64,000 nucleotides of DNA from Bacteroidota bacterium (GTDB lineage: Bacteria > Bacteroidota > Bacteroidia > Bacteroidales > FEN-979): contig JAPLDH010000077.1 of assembly GCA_026391355.1 (NCBI GenBank), forward strand, positions 186,001-250,000. The letters are read 5' to 3'. Every line of letters begins with the position of its first letter. The stretch's first letter is position 1. Made by a program: the position numbers and the translations under genes. Positions 47,045 through 57,142 of the stretch are shown in pieces. The notes beneath the pieces were generated by a model that ran no database searches, had not been told where the DNA came from, and was given only the letters and a program-made list of their open reading frames with translations.

Positions 47045-48901
47045 ATGAACTCAATTCAACCCTATATTTTTGGATTATTTGATCCGCAAGGTCAAATTAC
47101 AAGACAGATGAATACCAGTCAAATGCTTGGTCAGCTCACCGGGAGGATCCTTTCAAACGGATATGTTTCAGGTAAAAAGGGTGATCGCCAGGTGTACATT
47201 TACAGTCGCATTTATAACCTTGAAGAGGTCAGAAAACAAATTGGCAGTGCGCAAGGAAATTCAGCGGACCTGATCCTCGACATTTTTGACCGGGAAGGTG
47301 TAAAGGGTTTCAGACGGTTAAACGGGAAATTTACCATCATCATTTGTGAACCAGAGAGGATAATCATTATACGCGACAGGAACGGGGAAGGGCGGATGGT
47401 CTATTATACAAAAGATTTTTTCACGGATTCTTACCAGGGATTATCTCTTTTCAAAGGGTTCAAAGCAGTGCCTGATCTTACAGGGATAACAACATTTCTG
47501 AAGATCGGGTATATTCCTGCCCCGGTGACCTCGCTTGAAGGTGTCAGTAAAATCCCTGCAGGAGAAATACTGTATGTAACAGGGAAAGGGTTGAATCTTG
47601 AGAAACTATTTGATTTTGAAGAAATCAGACATCATGAACGGAAAGAGATCCCGGTTAATGAAGCCATAGAAAATTATGCTGATCTCCTTAAAAAATCATT
47701 GATCCGCAGGATAGGCAGTGCAGATACTGTCGGAGCATTGCTAAGCGGGGGATACGATTCGGGTGGAAATATTGCAATGCTGAGGGAGGTTCATCCCGGA
47801 AAGATCAAAACCTATTCAATAGGATTTAAGGATAATCCTGCTTCCGAGTTACCCTATACAAAGATGATGGCTGAGAAATTCGGCGCTGAGCACAGCGAAT
47901 ACCTGATGGATGGTACAGAGATCGAATACCTTCCGGACATCATCGATTCCCTGGGTGATCCTTTTTCCGAATCAGGGTTCATGCTTAACCATTCAGCCAT
48001 GAAAATGGTTGCCGGAGAAAATCTCGATGTTACGATCGGGGGTGATGGCAATGACCAATATTTCGGAGCAGGTATCCGGGAAACTGCATTGCGTTATAAA
48101 ATGCAGCGGTTCGGGTTGACTCCATTCTCGAAGGCGCTGAACAAATTAAGCGACAACAGCCTGTTTGATCTTGACAACCTTGCCTTCCGTATTCATTTTC
48201 AGAATCAAAAAATATTAGATGTGATGGAGCCTGAAACTTTTGGACTGCATGATTATCAGCTTAACCGCATTTTTAATATGGAATCCATTCCACCCCATCC
48301 TTATCTGAAGGAGATTCCCCGACATTTTAAATCGTATGAAGAATTATGGTTGCAGCGGAATTATTATCTCCATATCCGGCATTCGGTGAATGAGGTGATC
48401 ATATTCAAGGCATCGCGGCTTTCGGAGAGTTTCGGGGTTCATCTGGCATTTTCATATACCGATCTTGATATTTACAACTTCCTGCAAGGTCTTCCGATTT
48501 CGTTAAGGGCAAAAGGTACTATTGAGGAGTGCATGAAAGGGAAAGGAATCACTAAATTTATTCATAAGCAGCTTGTGAAACCGATGTTACCGGCAGCCGT
48601 TACAAACAGGCCCAAGCAAGGAGGATTCTCTCCGCTGGAGATATTCTTTAACGACAAAACCCGTCGTGAAAACATCTATCGTTATATCCGGAATTCCGCG
48701 TTTGCTGCTACTTTGAAAACCTCCGGATTTCTTGATGCTTTCTTTGAACAGTACGAACGTCTTTCGACGGGGAAAACATACTGGTTCTGGTACAAACAGG
48801 TTAAATCGAATCAGATGCTCAACCTCCTGATCATTACCTTATGGTGGGATCGTGTTCTGCAGGGAAAGAAATCGGGGAAATTATCAGATTATATTGGTTA
48901 A
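47045..48901 (+). CDS. Asparagine synthase-like protein lacking the N-terminal glutaminase Cys
   Basis: C-terminal synthetase domain GALLSGGYDSGGNIAML...TYSIGFKD...GGDGNDQYFGAG; N-term MNSIQPYIFGLFDPQG lacks MCGI. Confidence 0.85.
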   Translation: MNSIQPYIFGLFDPQGQITRQMNTSQMLGQLTGRILSNGYVSGKKGDRQVYIYSRIYNLEEVRKQIGSAQGNSADLILDIFDREGVKGFRRLNGKFTIIICEPERIIIIRDRNGEGRMVYYTKDFFTDSYQGLSLFKGFKAVPDLTGITTFLKIGYIPAPVTSLEGVSKIPAGEILYVTGKGLNLEKLFDFEEIRHHERKEIPVNEAIENYADLLKKSLIRRIGSADTVGALLSGGYDSGGNIAMLREVHPGKIKTYSIGFKDNPASELPYTKMMAEKFGAEHSEYLMDGTEIEYLPDIIDSLGDPFSESGFMLNHSAMKMVAGENLDVTIGGDGNDQYFGAGIRETALRYKMQRFGLTPFSKALNKLSDNSLFDLDNLAFRIHFQNQKILDVMEPETFGLHDYQLNRIFNMESIPPHPYLKEIPRHFKSYEELWLQRNYYLHIRHSVNEVIIFKASRLSESFGVHLAFSYTDLDIYNFLQGLPISLRAKGTIEECMKGKGITKFIHKQLVKPMLPAAVTNRPKQGGFSPLEIFFNDKTRRENIYRYIRNSAFAATLKTSGFLDAFFEQYERLSTGKTYWFWYKQVKSNQMLNLLIITLWWDRVLQGKKSGKLSDYIG

Positions 48902-48912
48902 ATTAAATGGTA

Positions 48913-50748
48913 TTAAACACGCTCCCAGAGTCCTGTTTCCGCATTTAACCGCTTAATTACCCTGCAGGGATTGCCAACGGCAACACAAAACGGGGGGATA
49001 TTCCTTGTAACTACGCTTCCGGCGCCGATTTGTGATCGCTCTCCGATGCTGACACCGGCAAGCACCACAGAATTAGCGCCAATGTGCGCTTCATCTCCAA
49101 TTGTCACCGGGTGGATATCAAGGGGTTGAACGCTTGAATTTTTAGTGGCATCCTGGTATCCATGGTTGAAGCCGCTGACAAACACATGCTGTCCCAGGCC
49201 TGAACCGTTTCCCATTTTCACCGGTCCGATGATTACAGAGCCAATGCCAACCCTGACACGGTTTCCAAGAATTACAGATCCCGAACCGTTGTTGATCGTT
49301 GTGAAATCCTCAATGGTTGTTAAGTTACCAATCTCAAATTTATTCCAGGGGAACACATCGATGCGTGACCAGCGCCGAATTTTTGATCCTTTCCCCCGTT
49401 TATGGACAAAAGGGTTAAGGAACCTTCGCACCCACCAGCGGGGACGTGGGTTTCGTCTTGGGGTGATTGTCCAGAGAAGAAAGCTTTTAAGCTTTGGATT
49501 TTTTTTCAGTTTGTCAATGAATCCCATGTTTTGAAACTTTTTACTTTGCCTGTTGGCAGAAACCTTTTCAATACAGTTATAAATCTCCGTTACATTGTTT
49601 TCCCACGTATGGCCGGTGGCATATTCACGGCGTTTCCGTTGGTTTTCAGGAGAATCCTCGCGGAGAGCCTGTTCAATCGCCCGGATATAGCCCGCTTTAT
49701 CTGTTGCAAGGTAAGTAAAGTCACTGAAATATTCCATCGCTTCGGTAGCCGTCGCAACAGTAGGTTTTCCCATGGCAAGGTATTCATCGATTTTCCGCGG
49801 GTAATTTCCCCGTGTTGCATCGTTGATTAATTGCGGGTTTATGCATACATCAAAGCCTTTAATATACCGTGGAAGGACTGACGGATCGCGCGAACCAAGA
49901 AAGTGAACATTAGAAATCGAATGGAGAACGGAAGATTTGAAGGCATCATCCTCCGGACCAACCAGCACAATACTCCATTCCGGCCGTTCCTTTGCTATGC
50001 CGGCAATCAATTGGATATCGAGGCGGCGCGACGACATAGCCCCCACATAACCTATGACCGACCGGGTAAAACCTGTTAAATCCTCTGCCGGCAGGATCTC
50101 TCGTTCAACATCATTGAACAGAGAAACATCGCAGCCTTGTCCAACCATATAGGAGTGTTGATTGAATTGTTTCCCGTATTCAGCATATAACGTGGAATTG
50201 TTTACCACCACATCGGCTTTGCGGATCAGTTGCGGTTCAAGACGAACACCTTGTTTACGCCAGTATGGATTTTTGGTCAGGTAATCGCGCATATAATAAA
50301 CATAGGTAGCCGGGTTCAATAGCTCCTTCATGTAAAGCCCATTGAACATTGAACTATCGTTGAACAAGATGAAATTCTGAAATCCAAGACGTTGGATGGC
50401 CGATCTGATGGCTTTTGCAAAAATCCGGTTATTCCGCTTGTTCAGGAAATCGTATAAAACCGGTGACCTGACCCAGTTGATCGATTCCAAGATCCCTCTC
50501 GGATTTAGGTTCCACAGGTTCTCATCGAGTTTCACCAGGTCCGGGATCTCGCCTTTCTGAACCCGGATCCGGTGTTTTATCCTGGGAGAGTCTTTTTCCT
50601 TATATACAGTGAAACGGTCGAGCGGGGAATTTACATAAAGCACACGGTTATGACGGGTAAATTCAATAGCAATGTTTTTGCAATTACTGCCAATTTCGAT
50701 ATCCCAGGGTTGAATTCCCACTACGATAATGTCGCGGTTCTGTATCAT
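48913..50748 (-). CDS. Fusion: N-terminal glycosyltransferase (GT4-like) and C-terminal left-handed beta-helix acyltransferase
   Basis: N-half VIGYVGAMSSRRLDIQLIAGIAKERPEWSIVLVGPEDD...YLAMGKPTVATATEAM; C-half ILGNRVRVGIGSVIIGPVKMGNGSGLGQHVFVSGFNHGY...IGDEAHIGANSVVLAGVSIGERSQIGAGSVVTRNIPPFCVAVGNPCRVIK. Confidence 0.88.
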   Translation of the reverse strand: MIQNRDIIVVGIQPWDIEIGSNCKNIAIEFTRHNRVLYVNSPLDRFTVYKEKDSPRIKHRIRVQKGEIPDLVKLDENLWNLNPRGILESINWVRSPVLYDFLNKRNNRIFAKAIRSAIQRLGFQNFILFNDSSMFNGLYMKELLNPATYVYYMRDYLTKNPYWRKQGVRLEPQLIRKADVVVNNSTLYAEYGKQFNQHSYMVGQGCDVSLFNDVEREILPAEDLTGFTRSVIGYVGAMSSRRLDIQLIAGIAKERPEWSIVLVGPEDDAFKSSVLHSISNVHFLGSRDPSVLPRYIKGFDVCINPQLINDATRGNYPRKIDEYLAMGKPTVATATEAMEYFSDFTYLATDKAGYIRAIEQALREDSPENQRKRREYATGHTWENNVTEIYNCIEKVSANRQSKKFQNMGFIDKLKKNPKLKSFLLWTITPRRNPRPRWWVRRFLNPFVHKRGKGSKIRRWSRIDVFPWNKFEIGNLTTIEDFTTINNGSGSVILGNRVRVGIGSVIIGPVKMGNGSGLGQHVFVSGFNHGYQDATKNSSVQPLDIHPVTIGDEAHIGANSVVLAGVSIGERSQIGAGSVVTRNIPPFCVAVGNPCRVIKRLNAETGLWERV

Positions 50749-50772
50749 TTTCGGCTATTTTTCCAGAATTGA

Positions 50773-51927
50773 CTATTTCAGGGTTGAATAAACTTCACGA
50801 TAAATTTCAAGTACATTTTCAGCCATTGCCCGCCATGAGAATTTTGCGGCCTGGATAAAACCTTTTTGTACCAAATCATCTTTCAGTAATTTCTCTTCCG
50901 TTAACCTGATCATGGCCTGTGTAATCTCTTCAGGTTTATAAGGATCAACGATAAATGCTGCCAATCCTGCAATTTCAGGCATGGAAGAGGTATTGGAAGT
51001 GATTACCGGCCCTCCGCAGGCCATTGCTTCAAGCATGGGAATGCCAAAACTTTCACGTAGCGATGGATATAAAAATACCTCGCAAAGACTGTAGATAGCC
51101 GGCAAATCAGTGTTTATTACATATCCGGTAAGGATGATCCGGTTGATCAGCGAGTTGTCCCCGATCTCTTCAAGAATTCTATCAAGTTCTGCACGGTCAT
51201 AATCAAGCATCACCAATTGGATATCGGCGCCGGTGAGTTTAATGAAATCAGCATATGCTTTCAACGTCCCTTTTGTGTTCTTCTTAGGATCTGTATTTCC
51301 CAGGAAAAAAAAGAAATGACCGGGAAGGTGATATTTCTCTTTTACACGATGTAATTCGGATGGATCGGAAACTGGTTTAAAATGGTCGCTTACCCCATTA
51401 TATACGGCTGTTAGCCGAGGATCCCCCTGCATCCCAAAAAATTCTCCGATTCTGTTCTTTTCAAAGTGTGAAACGGTGATAATGGCTTTGCTCTTTTTTA
51501 TTACCCTGGGAACTACAATTCTCCTGTAAACGTTCCCGAATTTCTGATAGGTTGTACCTGAACCGCTGAGGATTTTCGGGTAGCTGCTTTCCATGTAAAT
51601 GATGTCGTGCAATGTAACCACAAGTGGAATTGCTGTATTGACAGGGGCAGTATTGCTGGTACAATGAAGAATCTCGCAACCATCATTTTTAGCAGCCCGT
51701 GGAAGTGCAATCTGTTCCCACAGAGGGTAAAATCCCCCGGTGAGTTCAACAATCCTGAAATTTGGCGTTTCACGAAGGGCGGTTTTATCTTCATCCGGAC
51801 TGACATAGACCATATATTCATTTTCGTGGTCAATCTCCTGCAGGTTGTTGATCAATTCCAATGCGACCATATCCATTCCGTGCTTCTTTTTCCGGAATAG
51901 CCGTTGTCCTTCAATACCGATTTTCAT
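50773..51927 (-). CDS. Glycosyltransferase family 4 (GT-B)
   Basis: HFFFFLGNTDPKKNTKGTLKAYADF...ILTGYVINTDLPAIYSLCEVFLYPSLRESFGIPMLEAMACGGPVITSNTSSMPEIAG. Confidence 0.95.
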   Translation of the reverse strand: MKIGIEGQRLFRKKKHGMDMVALELINNLQEIDHENEYMVYVSPDEDKTALRETPNFRIVELTGGFYPLWEQIALPRAAKNDGCEILHCTSNTAPVNTAIPLVVTLHDIIYMESSYPKILSGSGTTYQKFGNVYRRIVVPRVIKKSKAIITVSHFEKNRIGEFFGMQGDPRLTAVYNGVSDHFKPVSDPSELHRVKEKYHLPGHFFFFLGNTDPKKNTKGTLKAYADFIKLTGADIQLVMLDYDRAELDRILEEIGDNSLINRIILTGYVINTDLPAIYSLCEVFLYPSLRESFGIPMLEAMACGGPVITSNTSSMPEIAGLAAFIVDPYKPEEITQAMIRLTEEKLLKDDLVQKGFIQAAKFSWRAMAENVLEIYREVYSTLK

Positions 51928-51946
51928 ATGAAAGATTTTTTGTATT

Positions 51947-52030
51947 CACCACAGATTACACGGATTACACAAATTAAAACATCTCATATTCAGTTATCTG
52001 TGAAAATCTGTGATAAATCTGTGTTATCTA
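51947..52030. repeat. Imperfect inverted repeat built from CACAGATT/AATCTGTG words
   Basis: Left CACCACAGATTACACGGATTACACAAATTAAAA; right CAGTTATCTGTGAAAATCTGTGATAAATCTGTGTTA. Confidence 0.65.
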
Positions 52031-52064
52031 TGTTGAAAAAATACTAATTAGTCATCTCTATTCT

Positions 52065-53261
52065 TTAATTGGCACCGTGTTTCGTATGTATAAATTGTTT
52101 GTTTGCACCTTTGATCCTAAGCAATGACCGGAGCATCAGGATCATTCCTTTTGGCAATGTGGATAGAGCTTTCAATGTCTTCACGTTGTATAGCCGGCGC
52201 GGGACTGAAAATAAAAATGTCAGGATACAAATCAGGACAATACCCATCCAAAGATAATTACAGATCAATTGATTATCCAGAAAAATATTGATGATGAAAA
52301 AAATTATTCCGAAAACTATTACCATTCCAAGTAAAAGAACCCGTGGAGGTTGAATGAACTGAATTGCCTTATCAAAATAATCAATATTACCTCTCATGAT
52401 AAAGGCTTTTAGCGCGGAGAGAAAATCTTTCCTGAAATAAACGAGTTGTGCGGAAAGCCAGCGCCGTCGTTGATTTGAAAACACCTCCGCTTTCTGCACT
52501 TTTTCATCGTACACATAAGCGTCATCAAGATATTCGATGGTGTTTCCTTCTTTTAATAATTTTAGCTCGATCTCCTTGTCGAAACCACCGATTGCCGTCA
52601 CTGTCGACATCATCTTCTTAAAAAAATCATACTTAAAAGCCATGCCTGATCCGATGATAGCGGAGGATAATCCAAGCATCCGGTGGCCTTTACGAAAAAT
52701 ATGGTTGTTGATCTCTTCGCTTGCCGCATCGAGAATGGCAAAAGAGGTATCCATGTTTTTTGCGGTCCTGTGACCCTGTACGGCAATAAATCCCTGTGCA
52801 AAAGAAGCATTGATCCTGCTTAAGAAATCCTGTGCCATCAGGTTATCCGCATCAAGGATAACTGCAATATCATACTCCTCCGGAAGCTGCTCCATTGCCT
52901 TATTCAGGGCTTTTGACTTTGTACTTTTATCGAACGAAACTTCAATAACCTTGATTGGCAGGCACTTCAGTGATTCAAGTGTGGAAAGTTCAAACGAATC
53001 GGCTATTACGACAACATCAAAGACTTCTTTCGGGTAATTCTGCAGAAGTGCATCTTTTGCGACATCAATAATGACATTGTCTTCCTTATAACCGGGGATC
53101 AGGACTGCAATTTTCCGGAAATCAGTTGGAGCAGAAAATGGTGGTTGGCGATAAAATATTCCGGCAAAAGAAAAGATAAATATATAGAGAACCGACAAAC
53201 CGAGGCATGCAAGCAGTAATAACTGGATTATATTATAGATGATGAGGATTGTCGGGTTCAT
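52065..53261 (-). CDS. Membrane glycosyltransferase family 2
   Basis: KIAVLIPGYKEDNVIIDVAKDALLQNYPKEVFDVVVIAD; YDIAVILDADNLM; QRRRWLSAQ; TM segments. Confidence 0.92.
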   Translation of the reverse strand: MNPTILIIYNIIQLLLLACLGLSVLYIFIFSFAGIFYRQPPFSAPTDFRKIAVLIPGYKEDNVIIDVAKDALLQNYPKEVFDVVVIADSFELSTLESLKCLPIKVIEVSFDKSTKSKALNKAMEQLPEEYDIAVILDADNLMAQDFLSRINASFAQGFIAVQGHRTAKNMDTSFAILDAASEEINNHIFRKGHRMLGLSSAIIGSGMAFKYDFFKKMMSTVTAIGGFDKEIELKLLKEGNTIEYLDDAYVYDEKVQKAEVFSNQRRRWLSAQLVYFRKDFLSALKAFIMRGNIDYFDKAIQFIQPPRVLLLGMVIVFGIIFFIINIFLDNQLICNYLWMGIVLICILTFLFSVPRRLYNVKTLKALSTLPKGMILMLRSLLRIKGANKQFIHTKHGAN

Positions 53262-53273
53262 GGCTAAACTTTA

Positions 53274-54188
53274 TCAAAACAAGGGGTTCGATTGGATATC
53301 TTTCGAAAACAGGGTCTTGACATGCCACAACACAGCTTTGTGAAATGCTTTGAAATGGCCGCTTTCTCCTTTCATGAGGAATTTCATAGCATTTTTCGGG
53401 ATCGAGATACAAAGTTGGTACATAATTGCTACCAGGAAAGGGAAACCCGTAATGTTTCTGCGAAGGTAAAGCAACCGGGCCCGGTTCATATAATAAACTT
53501 TTAGCGGACTCATCTTCCCTGTTGAGACAGATTCCTTGTGTAATACCACCGAATTGTGAATGTACCAGAGGTCATATCCTGCATTTTTTATCCGTGTCGC
53601 CCAGTCAAGCTCTTCGTAATAGAGAAAGTAACATTCGGCCATTAATCCGACCTTATGGATAACTTCGATGGGAACCATCATGGCTGCGCCATGAACAAAA
53701 TTCGTTAAAGCATCCTGGTTAAATTGTCCGGTATCTATTACACCAAAACCGTATCCTCTGCTCCGGATAGTATAAGGATTTATTGGGGAAAGACCGGCAA
53801 ATTGAAGGGTATCCGGGGTATAAAAAAATTTAATTTTCGGGCTGGCAGCGCCCATTCCGGCATCAGTTTCAAACTTAGCAACCAGCGGTTCCAGGAATCC
53901 AGGATCGACCTCGGTATCGTTATTCAGTAATAAAACATATTTCCCTTTCGCAACCCTGATTCCAAGGTTGTTCCCTCCTGCAAACCCAATATTTTCTTTG
54001 CTTTGAATGAAATGAACCTCTGGAAATGTTTGAGGAATGATGGTAGGATCATCGTTTGGGGAAGCATTATCCACGACAATAATCTCAATCGGGGAATAGG
54101 TAATTTTTCGCAATGACCCCAGCAACTGGCAGGTGACTTCCGGATGGTCGTAAGTGACAGTAATAATAGAAACAAGGGGGGGGTTCAT
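53274..54188 (-). CDS. Glycosyltransferase family 2 (rhamnosyltransferase-like)
   Basis: VSIITVTYDHPEVTCQLLGSL...IIVVDNASPNDDP...SKENIGFAGGNNLGIRVAKGKYVLLLNNDTEVDPGFLEPL. Confidence 0.95.
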   Translation of the reverse strand: MNPPLVSIITVTYDHPEVTCQLLGSLRKITYSPIEIIVVDNASPNDDPTIIPQTFPEVHFIQSKENIGFAGGNNLGIRVAKGKYVLLLNNDTEVDPGFLEPLVAKFETDAGMGAASPKIKFFYTPDTLQFAGLSPINPYTIRSRGYGFGVIDTGQFNQDALTNFVHGAAMMVPIEVIHKVGLMAECYFLYYEELDWATRIKNAGYDLWYIHNSVVLHKESVSTGKMSPLKVYYMNRARLLYLRRNITGFPFLVAIMYQLCISIPKNAMKFLMKGESGHFKAFHKAVLWHVKTLFSKDIQSNPLF

Positions 54189-54278
54189 TTCTACAAAATT
54201 AGTATTGTGAAAAAGCATATTGACCCTTAAACAGATTCAGTCACTAATAAACAAAGTTACGATAAATACGTTCTGTTT

Positions 54279-55739
54279 TTACGGATCATCGAATTGTTTA
54301 GCATTTAGCAATAATGCCATTGAAGTATACATCAATAAACCGGTTGGCAGCGTCCCGAGAACTGCATTTCCATACGAGGCGACCATAACGCCGAACATAC
54401 CTGAAACCAGTGCGGCCATTTTCCATTTAATTAATGGGTTCCGGATTTTTTGCAAAATCCAGTAAGAACCCTTTATAACCACATAGAAAAGAATAAAAAG
54501 ATGTAGCGCCAATCCCACGATTCCCTGCTCTGCCCAAAGCAATACATACCAACTGTCGGTTGCAACCTGCGAAAGAAAGGCATTCGGCAGGTATCGTTGG
54601 GCTTTGACTCCGGCATGTCCGATACCTCCGCCAAAGGGCTTGTTGGAAAGGTATGTACTCAGTTTTTTCTGGTTTGCAAGCCGTACCTGGAAGGAAGGAT
54701 CATTGGGATCAAATGCCGAACGCATTCGCCGGATTTGCAGGTTATCCTGCCCGATCGAGGTGTATTTGAAAAAGATATACACAAGCGCCAACAGTAAAAT
54801 TCCTATCCCAACGACCACTTTTTGTTTCCTCAGCAACGAATAGAGCAAAAAACCTGCAAAGGGAATACTGATAGCTCCCCTTGTTCCGGAAAGGAACATT
54901 CCATAAAATCCCAATCCGGCAGCAGTGAAATAGAATATTCTTTTCCATTTGTTTTTTTCTGCAAATCCGATGATGGTGGCAACTACGCCGGAATAGGCCT
55001 GGTTCGCGCCAAACTGACCTGCATCGCTCATGAAAGAAAAGATCCTCAGCTTTCCAAATATTATATGCGTAACAGCCCCACCGCCATCGAGCCATGCTTT
55101 TTCCCATCGGTCAACTCCAATGGTCAGTTGCATGATGCCTTTCATCGATGCAAGAATGGAAAAACCACACCAGATATAGAGGAAAACATCCATTTTCTTC
55201 CGGTCAGTGATAAATAATAAAACCAGCGGAATTGTCAGGAACATGTACAGGGAAACCCCTCTCATCCCGGCGAGCCAGGCCTCGCGGCTTTGCACCTCCG
55301 GATTGAAAAATTCGAAGAGAGAATAACCAAACCAGATTGTTGCCAGGATGGTGATATCCTTCTTTGCCGGTGACCAATCAATCTTTTCATGAAATTTATT
55401 GAAAATCAAGGCAATGTAAGTCAGAAAAAGGATCCCATCCATGGCAAGCCCTACCTGTACTCCTTTAATATACCTCACCGAACCCAGAATGATAAAACCC
55501 AATCCGATGGCTGTGTACAAACCTAAAATCGGCCTGCGAAAGATCATATAAACATAAAGAAGAATAAAAGGCAAAAAGAGAAGGCCGATTCCTGCGACCA
55601 TCCCCTGGATCCCGATGACGACAGCACAGCCAACTGAAAGGAAGATGATAACCAGAAGAAGTCGCGGACTTCGCAACTTATCTGATCCTGTCAGAATTTC
55701 AAATGGATTGGTTTGGTCATTCATTGAATTCTGCTTCAA
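54279..55739 (-). CDS. O-antigen ligase/polymerase family membrane protein (Wzy/WaaL-like)
   Basis: Polytopic; GLGFYGMFLSGTRGAISIPFAGFLLYSLL; ...FGGGIGHAG...DSWYVLLWAEQGIVGL. Confidence 0.85.
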   Translation of the reverse strand: MKQNSMNDQTNPFEILTGSDKLRSPRLLLVIIFLSVGCAVVIGIQGMVAGIGLLFLPFILLYVYMIFRRPILGLYTAIGLGFIILGSVRYIKGVQVGLAMDGILFLTYIALIFNKFHEKIDWSPAKKDITILATIWFGYSLFEFFNPEVQSREAWLAGMRGVSLYMFLTIPLVLLFITDRKKMDVFLYIWCGFSILASMKGIMQLTIGVDRWEKAWLDGGGAVTHIIFGKLRIFSFMSDAGQFGANQAYSGVVATIIGFAEKNKWKRIFYFTAAGLGFYGMFLSGTRGAISIPFAGFLLYSLLRKQKVVVGIGILLLALVYIFFKYTSIGQDNLQIRRMRSAFDPNDPSFQVRLANQKKLSTYLSNKPFGGGIGHAGVKAQRYLPNAFLSQVATDSWYVLLWAEQGIVGLALHLFILFYVVIKGSYWILQKIRNPLIKWKMAALVSGMFGVMVASYGNAVLGTLPTGLLMYTSMALLLNAKQFDDP

Positions 55740-55751
55740 ATCGGTAAGAAA

Positions 55752-57134
55752 TCACGTTTTTTTCGTTAAAAAGGTTGACCCGGCACTCCGGACTTTTATG
55801 TACAGACTTTTGTAAAATTCGATCCCAGCCTGGAAGATCTTTCGTTGTTCAAGTTGCAAATGCTGATCCAGAAAGCGGTACCCAATCCAGACTCCCAACA
55901 ACGTAAACAGGACTGAAGCTACGGCAACTCCGGCCAATGATTTGAAAACAAAAACCGCAATAAGATCGCCGACTACATTTGTGATCACCATATAAAGCAC
56001 CTTCATGAAATTTCTGTCAGGTTTGTTAATGCTGTCAAGTCCAATGCCGGTCATCCTGTCGAGCGGCAGTATCAATCCGTAAAGTGAAAATATCCTGACA
56101 ATATTTGCAGTGTTTGCTCCGGTGACCGGATCGGTTCCCAGGTATTGCCTTCCCCCGAGTACGAGCACGAAAAAATCGGCAAAAACAAAAGTGATCAGGC
56201 AGATGACAATAAAAAGGTAAGAAATGGCCCCGGAATAGGTATAAAAGGTCTCTTTCAATTGTTCGACCTTTCCCTGAATACTGGCTTTTGACATTTTCGG
56301 AAAGGCAGTAGCAACAAAACTCCTGAGAGGGATCTGTTGCAGTTCGGTGAGTTTCATAGGAATACTGTAAAGGGCAACGGCTGTGGTTCCCAATGGGCTC
56401 AGGCTGATGATGATCGTGTCGGCGCTTCGTAAAAGATTCGTTCCGATAAGCATGAACGTTGTATATTTCCCAAAGTCAAGCAGGACTTTGCTGGTTCGAC
56501 GTGTTGCTTTCCTGATGTGGCGCAGTCCATCCCATCCATTCATTGTACAGATGGAAGATGTGATAATATTGATCCCAATGTGTGCCCACACCAACTGGGT
56601 CAGGGTCATTTTCAGCCAGATGTAGTTCACGAGGAGAACCAGGAAAAACCCTCCTCCATTCAGCGTTTTGATGATCATGATTTTCCCGAAACGCTGATCT
56701 GCCTGCATGATAACCAGTGCTGTATTAAAAGGCAGGTTGATGAAAGCCAGGATTGGGTACCAGGCGAAAAAAAGTCCATACCCTGCATTCCGGATCGGTA
56801 CCGGGAAGAGGAGCCATGACGACCAGATCAAAATGGTAATACCGATTGTTGCAATGATCAGGATCAGTCCGTTGGAGCCGATGTATTTCAGGCGATCTTC
56901 TTTACTGACGCCTGAAAGATAGCGGATGATGGCCGTATTTGTGATGCCAAAACGGAACATTTCGATAAAGGTGGCAGATGAAATATAGAGGACCCATTGA
57001 CCAAAAATACTGATAGGATAACTCCTGGCAAGAAGTGCAAATCCGGCAAATCCAAAAACAGCAAAAAGCAAGTTTCCTGTTAAAGACAAAAAATTTGCTT
57101 CCCGGATAATTTTATTCAGCGTCGACTTCACCAT
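55752..57134 (-). CDS. Polysaccharide flippase (Wzx/MATE-like)
   Basis: Polytopic protein; GNLLFAVFGFAGFALLARSYPISIFGQWVLYISSATFIEMFRFGITNTAIIRYL. Confidence 0.88.
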   Translation of the reverse strand: MVKSTLNKIIREANFLSLTGNLLFAVFGFAGFALLARSYPISIFGQWVLYISSATFIEMFRFGITNTAIIRYLSGVSKEDRLKYIGSNGLILIIATIGITILIWSSWLLFPVPIRNAGYGLFFAWYPILAFINLPFNTALVIMQADQRFGKIMIIKTLNGGGFFLVLLVNYIWLKMTLTQLVWAHIGINIITSSICTMNGWDGLRHIRKATRRTSKVLLDFGKYTTFMLIGTNLLRSADTIIISLSPLGTTAVALYSIPMKLTELQQIPLRSFVATAFPKMSKASIQGKVEQLKETFYTYSGAISYLFIVICLITFVFADFFVLVLGGRQYLGTDPVTGANTANIVRIFSLYGLILPLDRMTGIGLDSINKPDRNFMKVLYMVITNVVGDLIAVFVFKSLAGVAVASVLFTLLGVWIGYRFLDQHLQLEQRKIFQAGIEFYKSLYIKVRSAGSTFLTKKT

Positions 57135-57142
57135 TCCTGGTT

